From positions 4,994,501 through 5,058,500 of the forward strand of contig NZ_OY781365.1 of NCBI RefSeq assembly GCF_963676815.1: a DNA stretch of 64,000 bases, written 5' to 3'. The translations under genes and the position numbers were made by a program. The notes under the pieces were generated by a model. That model was not told where the DNA came from, did not search any database, and was given only the letters and a program-made list of their open reading frames with translations. Source of the DNA: an uncultured Draconibacterium sp. Lineage in GTDB: Bacteria; Bacteroidota; Bacteroidia; Bacteroidales; Prolixibacteraceae. The first letter of the stretch is position 1. Every line of letters starts with the position of its first letter. Positions 55,101 through 64,000 of the stretch are shown here, in pieces.

Positions 55101-58031
55101 TCCGGGTTGTCAGCCTGGAATAGGGCATCTGAAAAATGGCTTTTAGCTAAATGGTTCGAGCAAAATAAAATAGTTAAAGCGTTAAGGACATTTTCTAAAA
55201 CAGGGAAGGTAAATAAACAAGATGCTCCTAAAATACTGGAGTTGGTGATTAATTACACCAGGGAACAAGAAGTGTTAGATAATAATGCTGATACGATTAC
55301 AAGGTTGCTGGGATTTTTATGGAAGAACGGAACGTGCAACTGGGAAATTCTGGTTGATATTTGTAAATCAGTAATTGAAATACATAGACAAACCATTTCA
55401 ATTACTGCGGATCCTTTTAAAGCCAAGCAAATTCGAGAAAATATTGCATCAGGACTTTCGGATGGAATCAGAACCTATCTACAGATAAATGGAAAGGTCT
55501 TTACAAATTATATTGCTACCCAGCAACAGCTAACCCAAATTGAAAACCAACTTTGCGAATTATTAAAAATCAAATTTGGAACTGAGAATAATACGGAACA
55601 AGATTGGATCGATATTTGGCAAAATAAGGCAATCTCATGGAAGAAAAATGTAGACGCACTAAGGGATTGGACTACCTGGAATCAGGCAGTTGAGAAAGCG
55701 GAAGAAAATGAATTAGCGGCTGTGGTTGCAGCATTCAAAAAAGGAGAGCTCCAAAGCGATCAAGTATTAAATTCGTTTAAGAAATCCATTTATCGTCAGT
55801 GTTCAGAATTAATTATATCGGCTGATACTAATCTGTCGACATTTAATGGGAAATTATTTGAAAATAAAATCAGGAAGTTTAAAGAGAAAAGCAAGTATTT
55901 TGAAGAGCTCACCAAGGCTGAACTTTTTGCAAAGTTAGCATCGGGGATACCTTCTTTTGCGCGAGGAGCTGCCAATAGTTCTGAGATGGGCATACTTCAA
56001 CGAGCTATACGAAGTAAAGGCCGGGGAATGTCAGTTCGTCATCTTTTTGATTTGATTCCGAACTTATTGCCTCGTTTGTGCCCTTGTATGTTGATGAGCC
56101 CGATTTCTGTAGCTCAGTATTTTGAAGCAGATCTGTCCAGATTTGATCTTGTTGTTTTTGACGAAGCATCTCAGATGCCTACTTGCGAAGCTGTTGGAGC
56201 AATTGCAAGGGGCAAAAATGTCGTTGTGGTAGGAGATCCAAAACAAATGCCGCCAACAAGTTTCTTTTCAACGAATAAGTTTGATGAAGAGAATGCAGAT
56301 AAAGAGGATTTGGAAAGTATTCTGGATGATTGTCTTGCGCTGTCCATCCCTTCTAAACATCTTTTATGGCACTATCGGAGTAAACATGAAAGTTTGATTG
56401 CATTTAGTAATTCCAATTATTACGAAAATAAGTTGATGACTTTTCCTTCACCTGATGATTTAGCAACCAAAGTAAGCTATGTGCATGTACCGGGGTATTA
56501 TGATCGGGGAAAAACAAGACAGAATAAATTCGAAGCTGCCGCAATTGTGGAAGAAGTCCTGAAACGGTTATCTGATCCTGTGCTGTCCCAACGAAGTATC
56601 GGTATCGTGACTTTTAGCTCTGCACAACAAAATCTTATAGAAGACTTGCTTAATGAATCATTAAAAAATCAACCGGAATTAGATGCCATTGCAATGGAAT
56701 CATCTGAACCAATATTTATCAAAAATTTGGAGAATGTACAGGGTGATGAACGTGACGTGATTCTTTTTTCGATGGGATACGGGCCGGATAAAGATGGCCA
56801 TGTAACCTTAAATTTCGGACCACTTAACCGTGAAGGAGGATGGAGGAGATTAAATGTTGCAGTTTCCCGGGCACGTTACGAGATGAAAGTTTATTCAACG
56901 TTTCGTTCAGATCAGATTGACATAACCAGAACAGCTTCAGAAGGAGTCGCCGGAATTAAAGCTTTCCTGGAGTATGCTGAGAAAGGTAAGATTGTTCTAA
57001 CTCAGAAAAATTATGAAAGAAAGGCGAAGAGAAATTCATTTGAAAAGCTGGTTGCTGAGGAAATTGAAAAAGCAGGATATACTGTTCATACCGATGTTGG
57101 CTGTTCAGGTTATCGTATTGATATTGGTGTTGTAAATCCGGAAAATACCTCTGAATATATTCTGGGAATCCTGACGGATGGAAATAATTACCGGTCGGCA
57201 ACAACAGCAAAAGATAGGGAAGTAGTTCGAATGGACGTACTAAAACTCCTGGGATGGAACATTTATAAGCTATGGTCGCCAGATTGGTGGGATAATCCCA
57301 AAAGAATCGTACAAGAAATATTGGATGCCATTCAGAGTGCTCTTATTCCAAAAGAATCAATCCCGGAACCGGAAACACAGACAGAATCTGAAGCTGTATC
57401 GAAAAACGAACAATTTGCTGAAGTTAAACTTCAGGGTATAACCCAACAAATTATTCAACCAGAGACAAAAGAAGATGAGAAGTATTTGGTTTGTAATCTA
57501 CCTTATATCTCCCTAATTGTTTCTGATGAATTTTTTGATACGCGATATACCAATAGAATTCTTGAACAAATTAATAATGTAATTGAGATTGAAGCTCCCA
57601 TAAGTCAAACTCTATTGTCAAGGAGAATATTGAATGCATGGGGTATTACAAGGTTGGGTGTAAGACTAAATAGTCATCTTTTGTCCCAGTATAAAAGACT
57701 AAATCTGAAACAAACCGGGCAGAATGGAAGTGTCTTTTATTGGCGGCAAGATCAGGAACCTGAGAATTACGACAAATTCAGAGTTCCTGGTGATGATTCA
57801 GATAAACGAAATGCTGATGATCTTCCAAAGGAGGAAATCGTAGCTGGTATCAGGGAAATACTTTATAACCAGATAAGTCTGCCGGAAGAAGACCTGGTTC
57901 GTGAAGTAGCACGATTATTTGGTTACGCCCGAATTGGTGGGAATGTGGAACAAGCGATGAAGTTGGGAATTAAATATGCAGCACAGAAAGGAATAGTAAA
58001 AAATAATAACGATCGAATAATTTTAACCTAA
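52176..58031 (+). CDS. giant DUF4011-helicase-nuclease defence protein
   Basis: 1951 residues. An N-terminal beta domain is followed by a transglutaminase-like region at about 200-270 with Cys223, His249 and Asp258 as a possible triad. DUF4011 lies at about 385-680 (KLLDLSLRNNLLNLRV). A superfamily 1 helicase follows: GPPGTGKS at 688-695, VVFDEASQMP near 1327, GDPKQMPPTSFF, and the UvrD/Upf1 end motif NVAVSRAR. A Vsr-like nuclease lies near 1630-1710 (YRIDIGVVNP, ILTDGNNYRSA), and a DUF3320-like tail near 1780. Single proteins with DUF4011, helicase and Vsr domains have been proposed as phage defence. It is followed 11 bp later by an exonuclease gene. Confidence 0.88.
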   Translation: MDLTIVAPKVDTVYTPAVNYAIQQNKIPLVRKIVIENTSENDWENLTVTIESDPEFVRKWEQHIQYLPKGQSIELNVDGIKLSAKYLSDLTEKLAGEFSLQLSENDGEILFQENYSVDILAYDQWNGIGVLPEMLAAFVTPNHPQISKILSIASKFLENWTGDPSFDAYQSLNPDRVRKQMAAIYEAIAELDIVYCSPPASFEREGQRIRLCDTIFSQKLATCIDMALLYASCLEAVGLNPLIIVIKGHAFVGSWLIDETFADSVNDDVSLIKKRTASGINEIALVESTLMNAGQNRSFDDAVNNANYKLVNEDNFILFVDIKRARFGQIKPLPQRIKTDGGWEIVVEPEKSRPNYIPDDIFVDSLNIPDSQESLTKQKLWERKLLDLSLRNNLLNLRVTQSTIQLISVSLNLFEDALADGAEFQVLPKPEEWVNPLSVSGVYQSVNMADPVVGLLKDELEHKRLRSYLTDGELSKALTKLYRASRLSLEENGANTLYLALGFLKWYESDRSELPRYAPILLLPIEIIRKSAQKGYVIRSREEETLMNITLLEMLRQDFEIVIGGLDELPKDESGVDVKRIFNIVRKGIMSQPRWDVEEQAFLGTFSFSKFIMWNDIHNNADKLKENKIVESLISGAISWDAEESLIEEINLDQQYSPSDVALPISADSSQLEAICDAVQDKSFILHGPPGTGKSQTITNIIANALYQGKRVLFVAEKMAALSVVQKRLADIGLDPFCLELHSNKSKKSAVLEQLQKTTEVVKKTSPEEFTTEAERLHSLRTELNNYVESLHKRHSCGFSLYDCFTGYAQLNGAPDSIMLEGRQIQALSGEMFEEWCDTIEELQNAGSLCGHPHKHPLSEINTTNYSQSIKSNALELINEYIELLSQFKENRETLCELLKIDTRIAKQEQDQSINILADLLTKLPDTPPEIITAGNVDSTLGELIVLAGHGRKRDDYKKSLLNDFNNQVLLYNAESGLSAWNRASEKWLLAKWFEQNKIVKALRTFSKTGKVNKQDAPKILELVINYTREQEVLDNNADTITRLLGFLWKNGTCNWEILVDICKSVIEIHRQTISITADPFKAKQIRENIASGLSDGIRTYLQINGKVFTNYIATQQQLTQIENQLCELLKIKFGTENNTEQDWIDIWQNKAISWKKNVDALRDWTTWNQAVEKAEENELAAVVAAFKKGELQSDQVLNSFKKSIYRQCSELIISADTNLSTFNGKLFENKIRKFKEKSKYFEELTKAELFAKLASGIPSFARGAANSSEMGILQRAIRSKGRGMSVRHLFDLIPNLLPRLCPCMLMSPISVAQYFEADLSRFDLVVFDEASQMPTCEAVGAIARGKNVVVVGDPKQMPPTSFFSTNKFDEENADKEDLESILDDCLALSIPSKHLLWHYRSKHESLIAFSNSNYYENKLMTFPSPDDLATKVSYVHVPGYYDRGKTRQNKFEAAAIVEEVLKRLSDPVLSQRSIGIVTFSSAQQNLIEDLLNESLKNQPELDAIAMESSEPIFIKNLENVQGDERDVILFSMGYGPDKDGHVTLNFGPLNREGGWRRLNVAVSRARYEMKVYSTFRSDQIDITRTASEGVAGIKAFLEYAEKGKIVLTQKNYERKAKRNSFEKLVAEEIEKAGYTVHTDVGCSGYRIDIGVVNPENTSEYILGILTDGNNYRSATTAKDREVVRMDVLKLLGWNIYKLWSPDWWDNPKRIVQEILDAIQSALIPKESIPEPETQTESEAVSKNEQFAEVKLQGITQQIIQPETKEDEKYLVCNLPYISLIVSDEFFDTRYTNRILEQINNVIEIEAPISQTLLSRRILNAWGITRLGVRLNSHLLSQYKRLNLKQTGQNGSVFYWRQDQEPENYDKFRVPGDDSDKRNADDLPKEEIVAGIREILYNQISLPEEDLVREVARLFGYARIGGNVEQAMKLGIKYAAQKGIVKNNNDRIILT

Positions 58032-58042
58032 CCAAATTTAAA

Positions 58043-58912
58043 ATGAATTTTGTAGCGATTGATGTTGAAACGGCTCAGGGAAGCCGTTGGAGTATTTGCC
58101 AGATTGGGCTGGCTATTGTTGAAGACGGAGAAATTACTCAAACAATCTCACGACTTGTACAACCTCCCCGGAACGAGTATTCGGAATGGAACATCAGGGT
58201 GCATGGAATTACCCCTGACATGACCTCGAGTGCACCATATTTCAAGGATGTTTGGAACGAAATACGACCATTGGTAGAGGGAAATAAACTTGTTGCACAC
58301 AATTCATCATTCGATATCAATTGTTTGGAACAGACCCTGGATTTTTATGGGCTCTCAATACCAAATATGGAATGTGACTGTACCTATGCCAGAACCGGAG
58401 TAAAACTCAACGAAATTTGTGACGCTTTTGAGATTGAGTTCACAAACCACCACAATGCGGTAAGTGATGCTGAAGCCTGCGCCAAAGTTTATCTTAATTT
58501 GCTAAAGGGAATAGAACCAGATTTCTCAAAAATTGCTCCTAGATCTGTTAAATCTGAAAATTTCTTCCAGCAGGAAGGCCATGAACGACTTTGTGGTAAT
58601 GTTTTAAAACCTGACTTGGAGAATGCTGATAGCAGCAGTCCGTTTTATGCGAAGAAGGTTGTATTTACAGGTGTGCTGAACACTATAAAAAGGAAAGAGG
58701 CTGCTGCCATGGTAAAGAAACTAGGTGCAGACATTGATACTGCGATTACCAAACGCACTGATTTTGTTATTACTGGTTCTGCTCCCGGGCCTTCCAAAAT
58801 GAAAAAGATAGAGCAGTTTAATTATCAGGGATGCAATATCATGATTATTTATGAAGAGGAGTTTTTGAAGATGTGTAAGGGTGATTCATTCATAGATAGC
58901 TATAAAAAATGA
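58043..58912 (+). CDS. DnaQ-like 3'-5' exonuclease with BRCT domain
   Basis: 289 residues. A DEDDh exonuclease domain spans 1-165, with Asp7 and Glu9 (AIDVETA), Asp91 (HNSSFD), His137 and Asp142 (HHNAVSDAEA). A BRCT domain spans about 202-285 (KKVVFTGVLNTIKRKEAAAM). All catalytic residues are present. It follows the giant helicase by 11 bp, suggesting a functional pair, although exonuclease-BRCT proteins also occur as stand-alone repair enzymes. Confidence 0.88.
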   Translation: MNFVAIDVETAQGSRWSICQIGLAIVEDGEITQTISRLVQPPRNEYSEWNIRVHGITPDMTSSAPYFKDVWNEIRPLVEGNKLVAHNSSFDINCLEQTLDFYGLSIPNMECDCTYARTGVKLNEICDAFEIEFTNHHNAVSDAEACAKVYLNLLKGIEPDFSKIAPRSVKSENFFQQEGHERLCGNVLKPDLENADSSSPFYAKKVVFTGVLNTIKRKEAAAMVKKLGADIDTAITKRTDFVITGSAPGPSKMKKIEQFNYQGCNIMIIYEEEFLKMCKGDSFIDSYKK

Positions 58913-58980
58913 GTAACTAGAATTTTCTTTTTTAACTGTGTATGCAAGCTGATAAGAAGGATAATCGTAAATGAAGAAAT

Positions 58981-60780
58981 ATGAAATTATATAGACTAAA
59001 GATAAAAGGTTTTAGAAGGCTTAAAGAGGTCGAAATTATTTTTGGCGATGCAACATTCTTAATTGGACAGAACAATGCAGGTAAAAGCTCAACATTAAAG
59101 GCAATTGAGTTATTATTGTCGGCGAAGAAACAGTTGGATAGTTCTGATTATCATTCAGTAGTTGATAATGAAACCGGTGAAACAAAGCCAGATACAACAA
59201 CAATAATTATCGAAGGTGAATTCAGAAATTTACCTGAAGAAGCGAATAATTGGAGGGGATTTAAAGGTCGCATCTTTAAATATGAAACGGAAGATGAAAC
59301 AGGATTGTCGGTTACCTATCGGAAAACATTTAATCTAGGAAGCGATGTCAAAATTGAGTTTAGGTCAAAGGAAAGGGAACTAATCGGTGATTTTGAGGAT
59401 TGTAAAACACCAAATGATTATATTAAGGCAGGGATAGATGCAGAACTAATAACTGAGTTATTCCCTGAATTAGATAAAGCAGTTGGAAAAAGTAAGGCTG
59501 CCTTAGGTAAACTTGAATCAATCGATGAAATCTGGCAATTAAAAGATGAAGAAGTTTGGTTTCAAAATCCAGGAGGAATCCCTGGGAATGTGTTAAAAAT
59601 GCTTCCACGCTATTTGTTGATTCCTGTGGACTCTGCAATTAATGAAATTCAGGGATCAGGAAGTGGAGTTTTAGGAAAAACCTTGAACGAATTATTTGAA
59701 ACAGTTAGAGAAGGCTCGGAAAATTTCAAATCAGCCCAAGAATATCTTGATAAACTGGCGAAGGAACTAGATCCGGCTGATCATGATTCAGAGTTTGGTA
59801 AAATGATGATTGAACTTAATGAGGTACTTGGAAGTGTATTCCCAGAATCAAAGTTACATGCTTCCACTGACTTGAGTGATCCTTCAAAAGTTTTAAAGCC
59901 TTCTTTTAATGTCGAGATGTCTAGTAATATTCGTACGCCAGTTCAAAACCAAGGTACAGGAATGGTTCGAGCTGCGGTTTTTGGAATGTTAAGATTTAGA
60001 CAGAAGTGGTTGTCACAAAAGGAAGATGATACTACTCGATCGTTAATAATCTGTTTTGAAGAACCTGAGATATACCTTCACCCAAGTGCTGCGAATCAAA
60101 TGAGAGATGCCATCTATGATTTAAGTAGTTCAAGCTCTCAAATCATAGCATCGACCCATTCTCCGTTTATTATAGATATTTCAAGAAAACCAAAACAAGT
60201 TCTAAACAGGCTTAGTGAAGTGGAAGACTCAATACTAAACGAAGCATTTACAGTAACAGAGGCTTTTAAAGCCCTCCTTGATGAAGACAAGGACTATGTA
60301 AAAATGTTATTGAAAATTGACGATTATATGTCACGGGCATTTTTTACAAAAAATATCGTTATTGTGGAAGGTGATACAGAAGATATTCTAATTAGAGAAA
60401 CTTTGTCAAGGCTGCCAAAGATGGAATTCTTAAAATTAGTTTCCAATTTTGAAATAATTAAAGCAAGAGGCAAAGCAGCGATGATTGGTTTGATAAAGTA
60501 TTTGACTTCCATGGGATTAAAGCCGATTGTTGTCCACGATAGAGATGGAGGAATTGAAGGGGCCGAAAAGTTTAATGAACCAATATCTAAGGCGCTAGGA
60601 GAAAATGGAAGAATTGTTTTGATGTGTGAAAATGTTGAGGATGAATTAGGTTATTCAGTTAGTTCAGAGAAGCCTTTTAAAGCATACTTAGAAACAAAAA
60701 AATGGGGTGAGAATTGGGAAGGTATTCCTGATAATTGGAGACAAAAAATTAAAGAGATTTTTGGTGAATTTGTGTCATAA
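58981..60780 (+). CDS. OLD-family ATPase with TOPRIM nuclease domain
   Basis: 599 residues. Walker A GQNNAGKSS at 29-37, the ABC-type Walker B region ICFEEPEIYLHP near 358, and a C-terminal TOPRIM domain with Glu463 (VEGDTED) and Asp520/Asp522 (HDRDGG). OLD nucleases cut DNA and serve in defence (for example GajA of Gabija). No UvrD-type GajB follows, so it is not a canonical Gabija pair. It may work with the upstream helicase and exonuclease or be a single-gene OLD. It is the last AT-rich gene before sbcD. Confidence 0.88.
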   Translation: MKLYRLKIKGFRRLKEVEIIFGDATFLIGQNNAGKSSTLKAIELLLSAKKQLDSSDYHSVVDNETGETKPDTTTIIIEGEFRNLPEEANNWRGFKGRIFKYETEDETGLSVTYRKTFNLGSDVKIEFRSKERELIGDFEDCKTPNDYIKAGIDAELITELFPELDKAVGKSKAALGKLESIDEIWQLKDEEVWFQNPGGIPGNVLKMLPRYLLIPVDSAINEIQGSGSGVLGKTLNELFETVREGSENFKSAQEYLDKLAKELDPADHDSEFGKMMIELNEVLGSVFPESKLHASTDLSDPSKVLKPSFNVEMSSNIRTPVQNQGTGMVRAAVFGMLRFRQKWLSQKEDDTTRSLIICFEEPEIYLHPSAANQMRDAIYDLSSSSSQIIASTHSPFIIDISRKPKQVLNRLSEVEDSILNEAFTVTEAFKALLDEDKDYVKMLLKIDDYMSRAFFTKNIVIVEGDTEDILIRETLSRLPKMEFLKLVSNFEIIKARGKAAMIGLIKYLTSMGLKPIVVHDRDGGIEGAEKFNEPISKALGENGRIVLMCENVEDELGYSVSSEKPFKAYLETKKWGENWEGIPDNWRQKIKEIFGEFVS

Positions 60781-60818
60781 TGTGTTCATTAGAGTTTTAA
60801 GAATAAAAGCAGCATTCA

Positions 60819-62039
60819 ATGAAAATACTCCATACATCCGACTGGCACCTCGGCAAACGGCTCGATGATTTTTCCAGAATGGAAGAACAACAAGCTGTTT
60901 TGCAGGAAATTTGTGAAATTGCAAACCATGAACAAGCAGATGTTGTTCTGGTGGCAGGCGACTTGTTTGATACGTTTAATCCGCCTACAGAAGCAGTCGA
61001 TTTACTATACAAAACGCTAAAGCGCTTAACCAACAATGGTCGCCGTTCGGTAATTGCCATTGCCGGCAACCACGACTCGCCCGACCGCATTGAGGCACCT
61101 GATCCACTGGCCCGCGAGTGCGGGATAATTTTTGCCGGTTATCCAAATTCCCGTGTAGCTCCGTTTGAACTCGACTCCGGGCTAAAAGTACTGCATAGCG
61201 AAGAAGGCTTTCTGGAAGTGCAGCTTCCTGAAACTACTGTTCCGTTGCGAATACTGCTTACACCTTATGCCAACGAATACCGTCTAAAAACCTGCTTAGG
61301 AGTGGAAAACAGCGAAGACGAATTACGAAAAGTCCTTCAGGAAAAATGGGAAAGTATGGCAGAACAATATTGCGATGAAACGGGTGTAAATATCCTGGTT
61401 TCACATCTTTTTATGATCAGAAAAGGAGATGAATTGCCAGAGGAACCCGAAGATGAAAAACCTATTTTGCATGTGGGAGGAGCGCAGGCGGTTTATACCG
61501 AAAATATTCCTGTAAACATACAATATGCTGCTTTGGGGCATCTACACCGGATGCATCGTGTCGACAATGATTCCGATCCGGTTTATTACTGTGGTAGTCC
61601 GCTATCATACAGTTTTGCTGAAGCCAATCAGAAAAAGTATGTTTTGTTGATTGATGTCGAACCAGGACAGACCGCAAAAGTCAGAGAAATAGAATTAAGT
61701 AGTGGAAAGCGATTGTTACGAAAACGTGCAGAAGGTATGGAAGACGCCTTGCAATGGTTGTCCGAAAACCAGGATGCTTTAGTGGAATTAACATTGGTCA
61801 CAAAAACATACCTGAATGCTACAGACCGCAAACAGTTAAATAAAACTCATGCCGGAATAATTTCAATTATTCCCGAAGTAACAAATGCTGATAGTACGGT
61901 TGGTAGCCAGCAAAAACAAATTGATTTGAGTCGCAGCATGGAGGAACTTTTTCACGATTATTTCATGCACGAAAAGGGACAGGAGCCAAATGATGAGATC
62001 AAGCGTTTATTCACGGAAATTTTAGCTGAAGAGGAATAA
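60819..62039 (+). CDS. sbcD: SbcD nuclease subunit
   Basis: 406 residues. Mre11-type phosphoesterase motifs: HTSDWHLGKR (Asp8, His10), VAGDLFDTF, IAGNHDSPDR and later AALGHLHRMH. With SbcC it forms the complex that opens DNA hairpins and double-strand ends. The overlap TAATG couples its stop to the sbcC start. Composition is more GC-rich than the genes upstream, so this is taken as chromosome resuming after the island. Confidence 0.95.
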   Translation: MKILHTSDWHLGKRLDDFSRMEEQQAVLQEICEIANHEQADVVLVAGDLFDTFNPPTEAVDLLYKTLKRLTNNGRRSVIAIAGNHDSPDRIEAPDPLARECGIIFAGYPNSRVAPFELDSGLKVLHSEEGFLEVQLPETTVPLRILLTPYANEYRLKTCLGVENSEDELRKVLQEKWESMAEQYCDETGVNILVSHLFMIRKGDELPEEPEDEKPILHVGGAQAVYTENIPVNIQYAALGHLHRMHRVDNDSDPVYYCGSPLSYSFAEANQKKYVLLIDVEPGQTAKVREIELSSGKRLLRKRAEGMEDALQWLSENQDALVELTLVTKTYLNATDRKQLNKTHAGIISIIPEVTNADSTVGSQQKQIDLSRSMEELFHDYFMHEKGQEPNDEIKRLFTEILAEEE

Positions 62040-64000
62040 TGATACCTGTACAACTTACCATACAAGGTTTGTATTCCTACCAGGAAAATCAAACCATCGA
62101 CTTTACAAAACTAACAGCCGCAAACCTGTTTGGGATCTTTGGAACTGTAGGTAGTGGAAAGTCCTCCATTTTGGAAGCCATTACCTTTGCCATTTACGGA
62201 CGAACTGACCGGCTAAATCTTTCAGGTGACAATCGTTACTACAACATGATGAACCTGAAATCGAATGAACTACTCATCGATTTTGTATTTGAAACAGGCA
62301 AGGAGCAAACTGCCTATCGGGCAACGGTAAAAGGTAAACGCAACGCGAAAAACTTTGAAGATGTAAAAGCGCTGGACCGTTCGGCTTACGAGAAAAAAGG
62401 GAAAGAGTGGATTCCCATCGCAACGGCTGACCTGGAACAGGCAATTGGTTTAAGTTACGACAACTTTAAACGTACGATTATCATCCCGCAGGGACAGTTT
62501 CAGGAGTTTTTACAATTGGGAAATAAAGATCGAACTCAAATGATGAAGGAACTTTTCAACCTCGGGAAGTTCGAGTTTTATTATAAGGTAACTTCGCTCG
62601 AAAGTAAAAATAATGCACAAAAGCAGACCCTCGAAGGTCAGTTACAGCAATTAGGAGCTGTTGATCCTGAACAATTGAAAGTATTCAAATCTCAACTGGA
62701 GCAACTTGAGAATGAACTCAAAGAACAGAATGCAAAACTTGCTGAATATCAGAAGTCCGAAGAAGACCTTCGGAAACTTCAGGACCTGGCAAAACGAAAA
62801 TCAGAAGCTGAAAAAGCATACAAATCGTTGCAGGAACAAGAGCCGGAAATTAAGCAGTTGGAACAAAAAGTTTCCCGTTTCGAACAGTGTGTGGTTCAGT
62901 TTAAACATTTGGTGGATGGATTAAAATCGATTAATGAAAAAGTGCTGGCCCGCGAAAAACAGATTAAGCAGGATGAGGTAAAACTGAAGTTGCAGGATGA
63001 TGAACTCGGAAGCTTAAACCGAAAACTTGAGGTACTAAAGCCGGCTTATGAAAAAAGAGAAGAGTTGAAACAGAAGGCTGAGGAACTTGCCCGATTGGTT
63101 CAGATAAAAACCCTGGAACAAACTATTTTAAAAGAAAGTGAACGGTTAGAGAAAGGAACTCAGGTTTGTAACGAAACTGAAAAAAAATTGGAACAACTAA
63201 GGACTCAGAAACAGGAGTTGGAAGGACTGGTCAAAGTTTCGAAAGAGAAAATGCCCGATTTGGAACTCTTGTCAAGCGTGAAAACCTGGTACACCGAGAA
63301 ACACTTTCTCGAAAAGGAACTTCCGGGAACTCAAAAGGAGTTGGCAGAAAATGAAAAAGCAACTTCAAGTCTGCAAAATTCCGTGGCCAAACTACTGGAA
63401 GAAGCTGGCCTCACACAACTACCGGAAATTGAATATTCCAATATCCTTCAAATCTTAAAGGATAAAACGAAGAAAGCAAAAGAAAGGCAGAAAGCACTGA
63501 ATGAGCAGGAAAGTCATATACGTGTGAAAGAACAGTTGAAAGCTTATTCTGAAAACCTGGAAGAAGGAGCGCCATGTCCGCTTTGTGGTTCGGTACATCA
63601 TCCCGATGTATTGAAAACTGAAGACCTGAATGATACGCTGTTGAAACTTTCGGCAGAAAAACAGGCAAGCGAAAAAGATCTGGAACAGCTTTCGGATTGG
63701 ATAAGCCGTATAAATCTGCTCAATAAACAGCAAGAGATGATTCATCAGCAGAAAAACTCTTTGTTGCAAAAACAAAAGGCTCAGCAGGAAAGAATTGAGG
63801 CTCATGCAAAGAAATTTACCTGGGAGAAATATCGCGTGGAAACCGAACTGGAAAAGGCGTTTCAGGAAGCAAGACGTATTCAGGGCGAATTGAAAAACCA
63901 GGATGATTTACTGGAGAAGTTAGGGAAGGATATTGATAAGAAAGGGAATGATTTTAAACGGTTTCAGGTGGAAGTCGATAAGATCAGAACCGTTTTAACC
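62039..64000 (+). CDS. sbcC: SbcC ATPase subunit (3' end beyond window)
   Basis: Open from the ATG at 62039 to the window end, 654 codons. Rad50-type features: P-loop GTVGSGKS at 35-42, the Q-loop-like IIIPQGQFQEFLQLGN, long coiled coils, and the zinc-hook CPLC (Cys513, Cys516). The C-terminal Walker B and signature lie outside the window. It shares the A of the sbcD stop codon as its start. It tethers DNA ends and drives SbcD. Confidence 0.95.
   Translation, partial: MIPVQLTIQGLYSYQENQTIDFTKLTAANLFGIFGTVGSGKSSILEAITFAIYGRTDRLNLSGDNRYYNMMNLKSNELLIDFVFETGKEQTAYRATVKGKRNAKNFEDVKALDRSAYEKKGKEWIPIATADLEQAIGLSYDNFKRTIIIPQGQFQEFLQLGNKDRTQMMKELFNLGKFEFYYKVTSLESKNNAQKQTLEGQLQQLGAVDPEQLKVFKSQLEQLENELKEQNAKLAEYQKSEEDLRKLQDLAKRKSEAEKAYKSLQEQEPEIKQLEQKVSRFEQCVVQFKHLVDGLKSINEKVLAREKQIKQDEVKLKLQDDELGSLNRKLEVLKPAYEKREELKQKAEELARLVQIKTLEQTILKESERLEKGTQVCNETEKKLEQLRTQKQELEGLVKVSKEKMPDLELLSSVKTWYTEKHFLEKELPGTQKELAENEKATSSLQNSVAKLLEEAGLTQLPEIEYSNILQILKDKTKKAKERQKALNEQESHIRVKEQLKAYSENLEEGAPCPLCGSVHHPDVLKTEDLNDTLLKLSAEKQASEKDLEQLSDWISRINLLNKQQEMIHQQKNSLLQKQKAQQERIEAHAKKFTWEKYRVETELEKAFQEARRIQGELKNQDDLLEKLGKDIDKKGNDFKRFQVEVDKIRTVLT

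Noticed and set aside
58981..60780. Gabija system
   Set aside because: The OLD protein resembles GajA, but no adjacent UvrD-like GajB is present; sbcD follows.

Overview
The window comes from a member of the Bacteroidota, probably of the Marinilabiliales/Prolixibacteraceae kind. The evidence is gene content: a SusC/SusD pair, a UpxY-type NusG paralogue, a TPR-plus-helix-turn-helix regulator, a Bacteroidota HU-like protein, and a TraE-TraN conjugation operon with RteC. Most genes are moderately AT-rich, and starts rarely show a Shine-Dalgarno sequence. No rRNA, tRNA or CRISPR array was seen.

Layout. (1) 1-15 kb, ordinary chromosomal genes: an O-antigen ligase-like membrane protein cut by the left edge, a small exported peptide and a TPR regulator. 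A 214-bp non-autonomous transposon (MITE) with a perfect 9-bp target duplication follows. Next come a StlD/DarB-type ketosynthase with its TetR regulator, an orphan UpxY antiterminator, a Crp-family regulator, and a nutrient locus (small exported protein, SusD, SusC, TlpA-like thioredoxin). (2) 15-31 kb, a defence island. It opens with an Xre repressor. A tightly packed seven-gene operon follows: SIR2, HerA, KTSC, PIN-KTSC fusion, KTSC-like, PD-(D/E)XK nuclease and PLD-SNF2 helicase. Then come a three-gene sce7726-sce7725-RES module and an AlbA_2/ATPase gene followed by an 86-87-bp satellite array. These modules are separated by three copies (A, B, C) of a dispersed non-coding repeat and by a second repeat pair (D1, D2). 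(3) 32-51.5 kb, a conjugative element: HU, RteC, excisionase-like HTH, replication-like genes, DnaC-like ATPase, hipBA toxin-antitoxin, a structured leader, traE-traN, VirD4-type coupling protein, a DUF4099/DUF3945 protein, a candidate oriT, relaxosome protein and relaxase. (4) 51.5-60.8 kb, cargo: a 1951-residue DUF4011-helicase-nuclease protein, a DnaQ-BRCT exonuclease and an OLD-family ATPase/TOPRIM nuclease. (5) 60.8-64 kb, chromosomal sbcD and the start of sbcC.

How it fits together. The part from about 15 to 60.8 kb looks like one mobile, defence-loaded region. The conjugation genes explain transfer, although no integrase lies in the window. The nucleases, NAD-consuming domains and ATPases look like phage or plasmid defence. 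The strongest candidate for an undescribed system is the seven-gene expansion of the known SIR2-HerA pair. It adds three KTSC-type (possibly RNA-binding) proteins, one fused to a PIN nuclease by a visible 986-bp duplication, plus a nuclease and a PLD-helicase.
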